A stretch of 64,000 bases of DNA from Methanosarcina sp. MTP4 (GCF_000970045.1 NZ_CP009505.1:186001-250000), one strand, 5' to 3'. Positions 8,336 through 17,956 are shown, counted from the stretch's first letter. The notes: generated by a model not told the origin, from the sequence alone. Translations and numbers: made by a program.

Positions 8336-10075
8336 TCATCGAGGAGTTATGTACCACACGTCGAATCCATTACTTGAATAGAATAGAAATGCACTTTCAT
8401 CTCGTTCAAGTAGTTCAAAATCAGTTTCATTATACCTCCCAACCATATTCCACACATCGACATATAATTTTTTGTCATACGTAGACAGTGGGATGTATAT
8501 AGGATTTGTATAAGAATCACCTATTTGGCTAGATTCATTATAACTAAAATGGTCTGGAACCGATGGAGCTTGCGGATTAACATCTTTTCTATTCAATCTT
8601 CCTTCAAAACCGTGTAAAAAATCAAAAAATCTGTACGGCTGAGAAGACATAATTCCCCTAACCTGGATATGTTCTTCTTTATGATCAAAAAACCACCCCC
8701 ACCCGCAATATTCTTCAGAAGTTATTTGAGGATTGGGTTTCATCACCAAAGGAGAATCATAAATGTTAAAAATTCCAATAGTCAAAGGGATCAGTAGCAA
8801 TAAAAACACCAAATATTGATTTTTAATTTTTTGCTTACTCAATTTAAATAATCCAAAACTTCCCACTACTAATGAAATGATATTTATATATGTCACTATC
8901 CGCAGAGGACTAAATCCAAGTGGAATAAATAACATCAATATGCAAAAAATTAAGAAGAAAATTAAACATAAGGCGAGTATTGATATTTTATAATAAGTAT
9001 TATCCTTATTATGTATACAAATCGCTATGTAATAAATCCCAATAAATGAAAATAATATATATAGTATAGTAATTCCATATAATCGTATAAAAAGTTCGAT
9101 GAAATCTAACAAAGTAATATTAATTTTAGTTAAGTCTGTGACCATAGCGTCTATAGGCGTAGCAGTTATTTCATTAGAAAGTTTATTAAACACCCCCCGA
9201 ACACTGCGGCTCCAAACTACATATGAAGAAATCCATGTTATGAATGTGAGGGATAGTATCAGAATATGGGTGATAGTTACCTTATTGCAAGAAGTAAATT
9301 TTGAAAGGACATATTTAGAGATCTCTATAGTTATAAACGCTAAAATAAGTGCCAATGATGATAGTGGATGGAAAAATGGAAAAACTATTAAGAATAAGAC
9401 TAATGGGATAGCAAATTTAGTAGCTTTAACTTCAAAGTTTTTAAAATATATTGCTAAAACCAAAGGAAAAAACATGTTACATATACCATTTGGAACAATC
9501 ATGGTCTGATATTTTCCAAGAAAAAGAATTGAACTTGAAGCCACAACCATAGAAATTATACGATTATCTTCAAATATAGACTTTGCAAAAAAATACATAT
9601 TCAATGCAAATATCACATAGAAAATAGAAGGAGAAAGTCTAAAAGTTGTTATTGCTTGTAAATTGGCCACCTGTGAAATTTCAGATAACAGTATATGAGT
9701 AATTGGATAGAAATTATCAGAATCAAAATGCCCTATTGTATTTATGTCTATTACATACCCGATATGAGTTAATACATCTGAACGTTCGTTAAATGCATAA
9801 CCTTTTAGTACCGGCAAGAGAATTAAGATTACATTGTTAAGGAGTATGTTGAGGTAACCTAGTCTCCAAAAAATAAAATTCGGATTTTCTTGAGTCAGGA
9901 TTAAATATACGCCGAAAATAGTGCTTAAAATTAGAAATATAAATGAAAAATTAGGCGTTCCACTATAAATAGAATGTTCGTAGCCATTAACCTTTGAACT
10001 GCTTATTAATACTAAGGCCATAAAAGAAAATACAAAAGAAAGTATTGGCACAATTTTTAATTTTATATTTTTCAT
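8336..10075 (-). CDS. Multi-pass membrane protein, possible GT-C-like or polymerase role
   Basis: 579 residues with about 11-12 hydrophobic segments up to residue 440 and a soluble C-terminal part of about 140 residues (GWGWFFDHKEEH, FDFLHGFEGRL). I do not recognise the family. Multi-pass proteins with a C-terminal outer domain in such loci are often Wzy-type polymerases or GT-C transferases using lipid-linked sugars; that is inference from position between two GT4 genes. Base composition is A/T rich like the rest of the flippase-GT4 block. Confidence 0.6.
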   Translation of the reverse strand: MKNIKLKIVPILSFVFSFMALVLISSSKVNGYEHSIYSGTPNFSFIFLILSTIFGVYLILTQENPNFIFWRLGYLNILLNNVILILLPVLKGYAFNERSDVLTHIGYVIDINTIGHFDSDNFYPITHILLSEISQVANLQAITTFRLSPSIFYVIFALNMYFFAKSIFEDNRIISMVVASSSILFLGKYQTMIVPNGICNMFFPLVLAIYFKNFEVKATKFAIPLVLFLIVFPFFHPLSSLALILAFITIEISKYVLSKFTSCNKVTITHILILSLTFITWISSYVVWSRSVRGVFNKLSNEITATPIDAMVTDLTKINITLLDFIELFIRLYGITILYILFSFIGIYYIAICIHNKDNTYYKISILALCLIFFLIFCILMLFIPLGFSPLRIVTYINIISLVVGSFGLFKLSKQKIKNQYLVFLLLLIPLTIGIFNIYDSPLVMKPNPQITSEEYCGWGWFFDHKEEHIQVRGIMSSQPYRFFDFLHGFEGRLNRKDVNPQAPSVPDHFSYNESSQIGDSYTNPIYIPLSTYDKKLYVDVWNMVGRYNETDFELLERDESAFLFYSSNGFDVWYITPR

Positions 10076-10159
10076 AATAGATCTCAGCTTTTTTAATTAA
10101 GATTATATGAACCGGTTCTTCTTTAACACTAAAACGTTATAGGTCTGGAACTTCAAGTT

Positions 10160-11278
10160 TCACACAATAGAACTGTAACAATCCAGAATTTTGTTAGAAA
10201 TTGCGTCCCAGGTAAACTTTTCTTCAATTGTTTTTCTTGCTGCGATTCCAAGTTCGGTTCTCAGGTTTTCGTCATCCAGAAGAGAAGATACTGCTTCAGC
10301 CATCTTATCCGGGGATTTTAGGGGCACAAGAATTCCATTTTCACCTGATTCGATTACATCAAGATTCCCGCTTACTGCAGTTGCAACAACAGGCAGACCA
10401 CAGGACATGGCTTCAAGCAAGGTAGTGGGAAGGCCTTCATAATGAGAAGGGAGGACAAATATGGTTGCATTTTGATATAATTCGATTAGCTTGCTTTTTT
10501 CGACATGGCCTAAAAACTCAAACCTGTTTTCATAACCTGATTCCTGAACGATTTTCTTTAGTTTTTCGAATAAAGGCCCTTTTCCTGTCAGTTTGAAATT
10601 AATGTCAGGATATCGAGAACATATATTAACTCCACATTCTATAAAGTCAAATAACCCTTTGCGGTAGCTCAATCTCCCGGTATACAAAATGTATTTTTCA
10701 TTGGTCTTGTTCTTGATAGGACAAAACAGTTTTTCATCCACCCCATTGCCTATGACTTCTACATCATTCGGATTTAGTCCATATTCACCTAACTCCTGGG
10801 ATACAGAACTTGCAACGGAGGTGATTTTATCAGAGATCTTAAATAATTTAGATTCGATCAGGCAGCTAATTTTTCCCTGGAGTTTTACTGCCACAGAAAA
10901 AGGATTCACTAACTCTACCTTTGCAGTATCCGTTTTCATAGGGGTATGCACAGTAGTAATTGTTGGAAGATTTGTTTTTAGAGGTGAAGGTAGAGGAGTA
11001 TGAAAATGTATTACGTCGAAATCGGACTGAATTGAAGAGAACAGTTTTTTTACAAAAATTCCATGTATTTGTACATGAATGGGATAAAGAGGAAAGAATG
11101 GGACTCTATATAATCGAATGCCTTCAAAATCTTCCTCTTTAATTTTAGAAGAAGAACCACGGGTAATGATAGTAACTTGATTCCCCTTCCGAATAAATTC
11201 CTTTGACATATTGTAAATAAAATTACCAATTCCTTCTTCAGGGGGGAAATTTGCTGAAGTAATCACACATATTCTCAT
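10160..11278 (-). CDS. Family 4 glycosyltransferase
   Basis: 372 residues. The N-terminal MRICVITSANFPPEEGIGN is the usual GT4 opening with the Gly-rich acceptor loop; a VIGNGVDEKLF linker is at about 180, LYTGRLSYRKG at about 200, and the donor-binding EX7E region SHYEGLPTTLLEAMSCGLP at about 290. It should use a nucleotide sugar with retention of configuration. It sits 24 bases after the Alg13-like gene, so it is very likely co-transcribed with the Alg14/Alg13 pair. The donor and acceptor sugars cannot be told from sequence. Confidence 0.88.
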   Translation of the reverse strand: MRICVITSANFPPEEGIGNFIYNMSKEFIRKGNQVTIITRGSSSKIKEEDFEGIRLYRVPFFPLYPIHVQIHGIFVKKLFSSIQSDFDVIHFHTPLPSPLKTNLPTITTVHTPMKTDTAKVELVNPFSVAVKLQGKISCLIESKLFKISDKITSVASSVSQELGEYGLNPNDVEVIGNGVDEKLFCPIKNKTNEKYILYTGRLSYRKGLFDFIECGVNICSRYPDINFKLTGKGPLFEKLKKIVQESGYENRFEFLGHVEKSKLIELYQNATIFVLPSHYEGLPTTLLEAMSCGLPVVATAVSGNLDVIESGENGILVPLKSPDKMAEAVSSLLDDENLRTELGIAARKTIEEKFTWDAISNKILDCYSSIV

Positions 11279-11301
11279 ATATAATCAAACCAAGAAAGAT
11301 A

Positions 11302-11769
11302 TCAAGAAATTGAAAAGATGTAGTTTTTTAAAGAATGAACAAGTCTATTCCCGCTACTTTCTTCTACAAAAGAAAAATCTATTTTTAAAGACTCTTCCAA
11401 ATACTCTACATCATAAACAACCGTAACATTAGGGTTTTCTGACAATTCTTTTGCGATTTCCAATTGGTGATCATCCACCACTTCATCATATTTTTTTAAT
11501 CGAGGGACGATTATAAGGTGAGTTTTTTGTTCCAATGCAGTTAAAATCGACCCAACTCCTGCATGACTAACAACAATTCGAGCATCAGAATTAAGTTTTT
11601 GAATCTTTGAATATTCCGCAAATTCAAAATACTCTGCATTTACAGGCTTATATTTCGTGTTCCCAATTTGCATTATTACTTTTTCATCAATTTTTCCTGC
11701 AATCTCATCCATTTTCTTTACTAGCCTATCAAAACCCTGATAATGGCTACCAACAGTCACAAATATCAA
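11302..11769 (-). CDS. Alg13/PssE-like catalytic subunit of a split glycosyltransferase
   Basis: 155 residues forming the GT28 C-terminal (donor-binding) half: IFVTVGSHYQGFDRL at the N-terminus, VSHAGVGSI at about 90-98 and KKYDEVVDDHQ at about 113. In Alg13/Alg14 and PssE/PssD pairs this half binds the UDP-sugar and needs the membrane partner. The frame is open to 11826, but TTG at 11769 is preferred: it starts at the conserved strand, GGGGGA lies seven bases before it, and TTGA overlaps the stop of the Alg14-like gene, giving translational coupling. Starting at 11826 would add 19 residues out of keeping with the family. Confidence 0.85.
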   Translation of the reverse strand: MIFVTVGSHYQGFDRLVKKMDEIAGKIDEKVIMQIGNTKYKPVNAEYFEFAEYSKIQKLNSDARIVVSHAGVGSILTALEQKTHLIIVPRLKKYDEVVDDHQLEIAKELSENPNVTVVYDVEYLEESLKIDFSFVEESSGNRLVHSLKNYIFSIS

Positions 11770-12206
11770 AGCACATTCCCCCAGTACTGGGCTTTTTTCC
11801 CAAATTTGGGGAGTAGCTGCTTCCACTGGACTAAAAACACATCAGAAATAGGATAGACTATCTTTCCTGTTAAAGAAGGGGCTTCGACTCTGCACAGGCT
11901 TTCAATGAAGATGGTTTTTATCCGAAGCAGTTTTGCAGTATAAAATACTGGGATTGCAATCTCAGAACCTGTTGAAATGATAATATCGGGTTTCTCACGC
12001 AGGAGAATACCAAATACCTTTGGAACACTGAGCAAGAACCTGAAGGGATTCATCCCCAGATTTTTCATAGTATACTTTTTGACGAGTTCACTGGACCTGG
12101 CTCCTTCATAGGTTATAAAAAAGACATCATTATCCTCGAATGCGTCCATAAGTTGAAGAATTTCAGTGAGATGGCCACCATGGGAGCAGGTAAGGCAAAT
12201 CTTCAT
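11766..12206 (-). CDS. Alg14/PssD-like membrane-anchoring subunit
   Basis: 146 residues starting MKICLTCSHGGHLTEI, the SxGGH motif of Alg14/PssD, with EGARSSELV at about 40 and DIIISTGSEIAIPVFYTAK at about 80-98, both conserved in this family. Alg14 recruits the Alg13 half to the membrane and binds the lipid acceptor. The start at 12206 is preferred over 12260 because it begins at the conserved strand and GGTG lies just upstream. Its stop overlaps the TTG start of the Alg13-like gene. Confidence 0.85.
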   Translation of the reverse strand: MKICLTCSHGGHLTEILQLMDAFEDNDVFFITYEGARSSELVKKYTMKNLGMNPFRFLLSVPKVFGILLREKPDIIISTGSEIAIPVFYTAKLLRIKTIFIESLCRVEAPSLTGKIVYPISDVFLVQWKQLLPKFGKKAQYWGNVL

Positions 12207-12290
12207 TTTACACCAGTCCAATATATTGTAAGTAATGGATATCAACACTACATAAATCAATTGTAATATTCTTATGATATTAATTTTGGG

Positions 12291-13403
12291 TTAAACTATT
12301 CTTCTTACTAACTTCATGTGAAAAGCATAAAATGAATTGAAAACAAAATCAGCAGTTCTATTCATTGTCGGGTTTTCAATAACCTGTTCAAAAGGAATTT
12401 TCCAATCCAGAAATTCAAAAAATTCGTGATCTGAGATTCTTTTTTTAGAAAGAGTTTCACGTCTTTTTGCCAAAATGCTTTTATTATTCTTTATTATCCA
12501 GAAGTAAGCCAGTAGTTTACTCATTACATATTTTGGACCATTTAAAACCGCATGACTCGTGGTTACAATTTCAGTTACTACAAGTGAAGGGAATAATAAT
12601 AACAACGTTTTTGAATCAAAGTTTTTCAATAAAATCAAGTAACGGTTTCTTTCGAGGTAAAATTCTTTCCAGGGAGCTATTGACAACTTGAACTTGTGAT
12701 ATATTACAGACTCCGGAACATACATTATTCTACCTCCCGCAAAACGTATTCTCCAGGAAAGGTCCGCATCTTCCTGATAGAGGAAAAAATCAGGATCGAA
12801 TCCATTGAGGTCCTTTAACATGTCACTTCTTATTGCAAATGAACATCCTGATACGGCACCTACTTCCTGGCAGTTATTGAATTCAGATGCAGGTTTATTG
12901 AGCCCTCTACAAAAGGTAAGCCCTGTATGATGGTTTGTATTTGCGCATGTGTTTATCCTGTCTTTCTGGTAATAGATCAGGATCTTTGAAGTCGTAGCAG
13001 TTATAGTCGAGTCACTTTTGAGGGGCTTTATGAGTTCGGCAAGCCATTCAGGATCTGCGACAGTGTCCGGATTTACAACTACAATATATTCTCCCTCAGC
13101 AACCTCAAAACCCGCATTGTTCCCAGCCGGATATCCAAGATTTTTTCCAGTCTGGACTACCTTTATCTCGGGATAGTTGGCTCTTATGAACTCCTCACTG
13201 CCGTCCGTAGATGCGTTGTCCACTACAATTATTTCAAAATCAGCATACGATTGGGAAATTAAAGAGGGGATACACTCTTCCAGGTCTTCCCTGCTATTGT
13301 ATGAAAGTATAACCATGCTTACGGATTTGTTTTTTCCAGACATTATAATCAAACTTGCATCAAAATTGTCAGCCAATGGATAAATGCAGAAACAAGAAAT
13401 CAT
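12291..13403 (-). CDS. Family 2 glycosyltransferase (WbbL/rhamnosyltransferase-like)
   Basis: GT-A fold: SMVILSYNSREDLEECI, VVDNASTDGS, NLGYPAGNN, VVNPDT (the DXD-equivalent metal site) and FFLYQEDADLSWR with the ED pair typical of WbbL-like enzymes; the C-terminal 100 residues hold an amphipathic, probably membrane-associated region. The ATG at 13403 overlaps the upstream stop (ATGA) but adds about 30 residues ahead of the fold; ATG at 13343 is an alternative. It would add one sugar from an NDP-sugar donor. The RmlA tail at the window start makes dTDP-rhamnose a possible donor, by inference only. Confidence 0.85.
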   Translation of the reverse strand: MISCFCIYPLADNFDASLIIMSGKNKSVSMVILSYNSREDLEECIPSLISQSYADFEIIVVDNASTDGSEEFIRANYPEIKVVQTGKNLGYPAGNNAGFEVAEGEYIVVVNPDTVADPEWLAELIKPLKSDSTITATTSKILIYYQKDRINTCANTNHHTGLTFCRGLNKPASEFNNCQEVGAVSGCSFAIRSDMLKDLNGFDPDFFLYQEDADLSWRIRFAGGRIMYVPESVIYHKFKLSIAPWKEFYLERNRYLILLKNFDSKTLLLLFPSLVVTEIVTTSHAVLNGPKYVMSKLLAYFWIIKNNKSILAKRRETLSKKRISDHEFFEFLDWKIPFEQVIENPTMNRTADFVFNSFYAFHMKLVRRIV

Positions 13404-14446
13404 CTACTGGCTACAGATTCATGTAATAGCCGTGCCATCGAATGCAGCATAATTCCCGTAAAAGCCATAAACGTCCCTACAATAGTAAGCAGAATCATAA
13501 GCATCGTCGGCCCGAAATGCAAAGCCCCGCCAAAATAGAAAGTCCGCAGAAAACTCAGGCCCATATAAGCTCCGAGTCCTCCCATAACAATCCCCGGGAA
13601 AGTGAAATAATACAGCGGCCTGTTAAATTCCATATCCTTCAGGATCTTAACCAGGACCCCTAAGCCGTGCCTGAGCGGGTGTTCGGTCGAGCAGTCCACG
13701 TCGTACCTTACCCCTATATCCACTTCTTTTATCCTTAAGCCGGCGTTCCCGGCATCGGCGAGCATTTCGCTTTCTATGGCCATGCCGTCTGCGCGGAAGC
13801 GGAAGATGTTTACTGTGGAGGCGGCAAAGGCGCGGAAACCGCTCTGGGAATCGGTTACTTCTACGCCGGAGTTCATGGTTGTGGCTTTGTCCAGGACGGT
13901 CTGGCCTACGCGGCGGTAGGCAGGGGTGTCGGTGGCATGGCCGGAGAGGTAGCGGCTGCCGATTACCATTTCGGCGGCGTTTGCGAGGATGGGGGCTGCA
14001 AGGTCAGGGATGTCCGAGGGGTTGTGCTGGCCGTCGGAGTCCATGGTGACGATTACGTCTGCGCCCAGTTCGGAGGCTGCTTTGAAACCGGTCTTGAGGG
14101 CTCCTCCTTTCCCGGTGTTTATTTTGTGGACTATTACTTCGGCTCCGGCTTTTTCCGCAAGCATTGCTGTACGGTCGGAACTTCCGTCGTCGACCACGAT
14201 CACGGTGTCGGCGTACTGCCTGGTAAGAAGGACGATGCTCCCTATGGCAACTTCCTCGTTATAGGCAGGGAGGATTACGGTTATGTTCTGGGGGGGCTGG
14301 AAGACCGGTTCAACAGGGACCGGTATCTCAGCGGCTTCTTCAGGGATCAGGATGGGGGTGCCGAGGTAGGGGCTCGCCTGGGCTGTCAGGCCGGAACTCT
14401 GCGCACTCGCTTGAAAACTTTCACAAGAAATACTGCTTTTTTCCAT
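13400..14446 (-). CDS. Polyprenyl-phosphate glycosyltransferase, GT2 with C-terminal membrane segments
   Basis: 348 residues. Residues 50-275 form a dolichol-phosphate mannose synthase-like GT2 domain: ILPAYNEEVAIG, VVDDGSSDRT, NTGKGGALKTGF, TMDSDGQHNP (metal-binding DSD) and SQSGFRAF. Two membrane helices follow near 285-345. An N-terminal Ser/Ala/Pro-rich stretch of about 45 residues precedes the domain. It would transfer a sugar to polyprenyl phosphate, supplying donors for outer-face transferases. GGGGGAT precedes the start by nine bases. Its G+C content is higher than that of the genes after it, suggesting it is a resident gene beside a more A/T-rich locus. Confidence 0.85.
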   Translation of the reverse strand: MEKSSISCESFQASAQSSGLTAQASPYLGTPILIPEEAAEIPVPVEPVFQPPQNITVILPAYNEEVAIGSIVLLTRQYADTVIVVDDGSSDRTAMLAEKAGAEVIVHKINTGKGGALKTGFKAASELGADVIVTMDSDGQHNPSDIPDLAAPILANAAEMVIGSRYLSGHATDTPAYRRVGQTVLDKATTMNSGVEVTDSQSGFRAFAASTVNIFRFRADGMAIESEMLADAGNAGLRIKEVDIGVRYDVDCSTEHPLRHGLGVLVKILKDMEFNRPLYYFTFPGIVMGGLGAYMGLSFLRTFYFGGALHFGPTMLMILLTIVGTFMAFTGIMLHSMARLLHESVASR

Positions 14447-15103
14447 TTAAAGTGCATCCCCCTTTTCCAAAATTATAATCAGGTAAATATCCTTATTTTG
14501 AACCATTTTAATCAGATCATGATTATACGATGAGACTTAGCAACTTGTTTTTGTGAAAGCATACTGTTGTGCAGTATTTAAATTTATTGATGTCAACTCA
14601 TATAAAAAATATATTCAAAATTATAACAGTATTGGGCAAGCCGTTAAAGAAATGTGTATAAAGTTATATGATCTAACTAATTGTAGTTTAGTGTCATATT
14701 TATTCACACTAAACAATATATAATCGCAATTCTATAAAAAATAATTTTTGGAAGATAATGGCAATCAGGAGGGCACAAAATAATTTTATTTTCACTCCAT
14801 AAAACTTCCCGCAGTAAGGGAGTTCTCTCCGGACAGGCCCGGAAGCTTTGATGCGGCTCGGGCTGGAAGAGGGGAGTTGCCCGCCCTCCGGGGGAGGTCG
14901 GATTGAAAGGAAAAAAGGGAAGGAAAGCAAAGAGGCAATCGGAAGGGTTGAGGTAGAAAAGCAGGAGCGCAGGAAGCATCATGAAAGGGAACGAAAGAAC
15001 GAATGAAAGAACGAATGAAAGAACGAATGAAAGAACGAATGAAAGAACGAAAGAAAGAATAGAAAGGAAATAAGGAGGGGAAGGAGGAAGGGTCGGAAGA
15101 AAT
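14447..15103. other. Intergenic region without a supported gene
   Basis: Frames are open on the minus strand, but they are Phe/Ser/Pro-rich readings of a purine-rich strand with no family match. The first 250 bases are A/T rich and probably hold the promoter of the glycosyltransferase run; the rest is purine-rich with a short tandem repeat. Confidence 0.5.
14989..15052. repeat. 12-bp tandem repeat GAACGAATGAAA
   Basis: Four exact units (14997-15044) with degenerate edges. It lies in non-coding purine-rich DNA between the polysaccharide locus and the first palindromic element. A simple-sequence repeat that could vary in copy number. Confidence 0.85.
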
Positions 15104-15263
15104 TATAGTCAAATACCCAGATTCCTTCACCGGGCTCAGGTGAAAGTTTAACCACGGAAAGCACGGAAAACACGGAATAAAGGAAATCTGGGCACAAGCC
15201 TTCCGTGCTTTCCGTGTCTTCCGTGGTTTAAAATAAGTGTAAATAGTTACGTCCGAGGCTATA
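15104..15263 (+). mobile_element. MITE-like palindromic element, copy 1
   Basis: About 160 bp running from TATAGTC to GGCTATA, with a long internal inverted repeat built of CACGGAAA-type units (arms AACCACGGAAAGCACGG and its complement). Two further copies lie in the same orientation at 17957 and 20488. No coding capacity. This copy ends 34-40 bases before the surviving frame of a 5'-truncated AlbA_2-type gene, which suggests that it marks the truncation point. Confidence 0.75.
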
Positions 15264-15269
15264 TTTTTT

Positions 15270-16430
15270 CTAAGGGGAAAACTTTCCCGGGGGGAGAGGC
15301 GGGCTGGATCCCGGCTGGCACAAAACCGCTTTTCCGGCAAGCAGGTTTCGGAAATACCCGGACAGGCTGACAGGGAGCTCATTGCCGAGCTTAAGCGAGG
15401 GGCTGAAGGAAAGTCCTTTGATGAACAGGTACTTCCTGACCGGACCGTGGATGACCTGGATTTTGAAGCCGCAGTAGTTTGTTTCGAACGCCATCGTAAA
15501 CTGGTAAAAAAAGACCTTGAATCCCTGCGCCTTGTCACCAAACACCAGGGACACCTGGTTCCCACAGTTGGCGGGATGCTGCTGTTTGGCAAAGACCGGG
15601 AGATGATCTTTCCGGATGCCTGGATACAGTGCGGAAGGTTCATTGGCAAGGACAAAGCCGACATTTTCGACCATATTGAGATCCATGAGCACTTGCCGAT
15701 AGCTGTTGAACGGGTAATGGAGTTTCTCAAAAAGCACGCCATGCGCGGAGCGGACTTTTCCGAACTGAGGAGAAGGGACGTCTGGAGTATTCCCCTGACC
15801 ATCCTGCGTGAAGCGGTGGTAAATGCTGTTGTCCATGCAGACTATTCGCAACGTGGCGCTCCTATCAGGGTTGCCTTTTTTGATGACCGTATTGAGATAG
15901 AGAACCCTGGAATCCTGCTTCCGGGTCTGACAGTTGAGGATATGCTTCAGGGTGTATCAAAGATACGTAACCATGTTATTGCCCGTGTTTTCCGGGAACT
16001 GGACCTTATCGAGCAATGGGGCAGTGGTGTTAGCCGCATGTTCAAAGAAGCAAAGGCTCTTGGGCTACCCGAACCTGAAATCGTTGAAGTGGGTATGCGA
16101 GTGAGGTTCATTGTTTATTTGGAAGAGTCCATTGAGGTTGAAACCACCGGCTCAATTACGGGTGAAGTCGAGTCACGGCTAGAGTCACAGATCGCGGCTA
16201 AAGTGCTTATTCTTCTGATGAAAAATGATTCAGGGAAGGCCGAACTTGCGTCTGGGTTAGGTCACAAGACCGTATCAGGGGAGCTCAATAAACAGATCAA
16301 GAGACTTCTTGAACTCGATTATATTGAAATGACAATTCCGGAAAAACCTGGCAGCAGGATGCAGAAATACCGCCTTACACCTAAAGGTAAGGCATTCTTA
16401 GCTAAAGAAGGTCGGGAAGACGCTGAATGA
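15270..16430 (+). pseudogene. 5'-truncated AlbA_2/RecG-like ATPase-domain regulator
   Basis: The frame shows the family's post-AlbA_2 segment (ADRELIAELKRG then SFDEQVLP at about 15366-15440), the HATPase_c_4-type domain (ILREAVVNAVVHADYSQRG, with the Asn of the ATP-binding helix), DLIEQWGSGVSRMF, and a C-terminal winged-helix region. In the family an N-terminal AlbA_2 DNA-binding domain of about 120 residues precedes this; here it is absent, and no ATG, GTG or TTG occurs in frame before the GTG at 15447, which lies inside the conserved part. The missing end abuts palindromic element copy 1. A short protein from 15447 (327 residues) might still be made. Confidence 0.7.
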
Positions 16431-17054
16431 GCATAGCGCTCTTCCCACCCTTAAAAAACCTTTGAAGTTGAGATCAAAGATTTATATGAGCAGGACCTGA
16501 AAAGGCAATTTATCTATTTTTGAGGAAAAAGGTTCCTGAGGGCTATTGGAGTGAAGGAGCAAGGCTAAAGGTTCCGGATTTTTCGAGGTTCTGGGTGTTG
16601 GAGAGGGCGGTAGGTGGGGAAGTGAGGGGAGCAGGTGCCCGGGCGAAATATAATAATGAAGTTATGTATCAGGCGGGTTCGTTTCAAACAAGCTTTTCAC
16701 CGGTCTTTTCAGACTACCCTTTTACGGAACTTTTAAAAACTCGCACCAGCAGTGCGAGAAATTGGCTAAATTCGCACGTTGTGATTATGAAAATAAAATA
16801 GGCAACAAGAGTGTCAATCAAACTTTCTCACTCGAACACGAACATTCCTTTTTTGGAAAATGCTAGCTAATAGCCGTAACAACCGTATTAGCCGTATTTT
16901 GTCTTTCTTGTACGGCCGCGAAGTCGGCCGGCTTTTCCCTAATTAAAATGGACAAGGAGTCAAATAGAAAGCAAAATTGGAATGTTAGGTCACAATAGAA
17001 ATAATAAACATTGTAAACCACTGCTCATAACAGGAAAACAAGGAACCTGATGTA
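16431..17054. other. Region with degraded sequence, no supported gene
   Basis: A frame at 16520-16801 shows no recognisable family. The stretch near 16640-16670 is similar to 17733-17760, so these two places may derive from one ancestral sequence. CTCGCAC/GTGCGAG arms at about 16739-16757 form a small hairpin. Nothing else seen. Confidence 0.4.
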
Positions 17055-17554
17055 ATGAAGCTCCTGGAACTCATCAAAGGTGGAGAATCCTAACTTTCGA
17101 ATTCAAGGAAAAATTCGATGAAAGGACTGTTGAATCGGCTGTAGCTTTTGCCAACACTAAAGGTGGCATGATCCTTATTGAACAGTGGGTCAGCGGCATT
17201 GAAAAAATACAAAATTACTGCAAGGAAGCAGATGTTCCTGAGCCTGTTTTTGAAGAGTACCAGGGGTTCCGTGTAATATTCAGGAAAGGGATCTTCAATG
17301 AAGAATATCTTAGGGGGCTTGGGCTAAATGAAAGGCAGATAAAGGCTGTGTTCTATGTAAAGGAAAAAGGAAAGATTACCAATAAAAAATATCAGGAAAT
17401 CTGTGATACATCCAATCGAACGGCATCAAGAGACCTTGCAGATCTGGTCGATAAAAATATTTTTGCCCAAATAGGAACCACTGGGAAAGGAACTGAATAT
17501 ACTCTAAAAGGTAAAGATTCCAAAGACGCCAAAGACGCCACAAAGACGCCATAA
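17055..17554 (+). pseudogene. AlbA_2-type regulator with frameshift and large internal deletion
   Basis: An ATG frame reads MKLLELIKGGES and then hits TAA. Shifting frame at 17090 continues LTFEFKEKFDERTVESAVAF, the start of the AlbA_2 domain, through ANTKGG, and then jumps straight to LIEQWVSGIEKI, which belongs near the end of the ATPase domain. About 250 residues of the family are therefore missing. The C-terminal winged helix (ICDTSNRTASRDLADLV) remains. The end is fused to tandem AAAGACGCC units encoding KDAKDA. Both lesions make a working product unlikely. Confidence 0.8.
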
Positions 17555-17656
17555 TCGCACCAAAGATATAATGACCAAAGAACTTAAATGATCACAATCA
17601 AGCCTACAGCGCCAGAAATAAAGATGCCATTAGAAGTCTCCAAAGACGCCACAAAC

Positions 17657-17730
17657 GCGCCAGGGAACTGGACCTTATCGAGCAGTGGGGCAGTGGTGTT
17701 AGCCGCATGTTCAAAGAAGCAGGGGAAGCA
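17657..17730 (+). pseudogene. Third AlbA_2-family remnant
   Basis: About 70 bases are nearly identical to 15990-16055 in the first AlbA_2 gene and encode ELDLIEQWGSGVSRMFKEA. Nothing of the gene continues on either side. It looks like a product of recombination or partial duplication. Confidence 0.8.
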
Positions 17731-17956
17731 CCCCCCGGGCAAAATAAATAATGAAGGTATGAATCCGGCGGATCATACCAGGCAGATAACAGACAGGGTC
17801 AGTTCAAAAAGCGAGTGACATATCGGGTCCAGGGGGAACAAAAACTCCGTTTTTAACGTGTATTTCAGGGACAAAAAGACGCAGAAAATTGTCTGGATTT
17901 TCACATATGAAAGGGATGGAAGACCGGACTATTCGATCTTTACGGAAAATTGCATC

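Noticed and set aside
8278-8484. Small + strand frame at the end of the multi-pass membrane gene
   Set aside because: Mostly antisense to the membrane protein; no ribosome site or homology.
13937-14533. Long + strand frame across the GT2 gene
   Set aside because: It is antisense to a clear DPM-type glycosyltransferase, with no family motifs and composition dictated by the other strand.
14704-15197. Minus-strand frames of Phe/Ser-rich peptides
   Set aside because: They read through a tandem repeat and the palindromic element; no homology, and overlapping alternatives are equally open.
16520-16801. 93-codon frame after the AlbA_2 fragment
   Set aside because: No recognisable family or ribosome site; partly similar to non-coding DNA near 17740.
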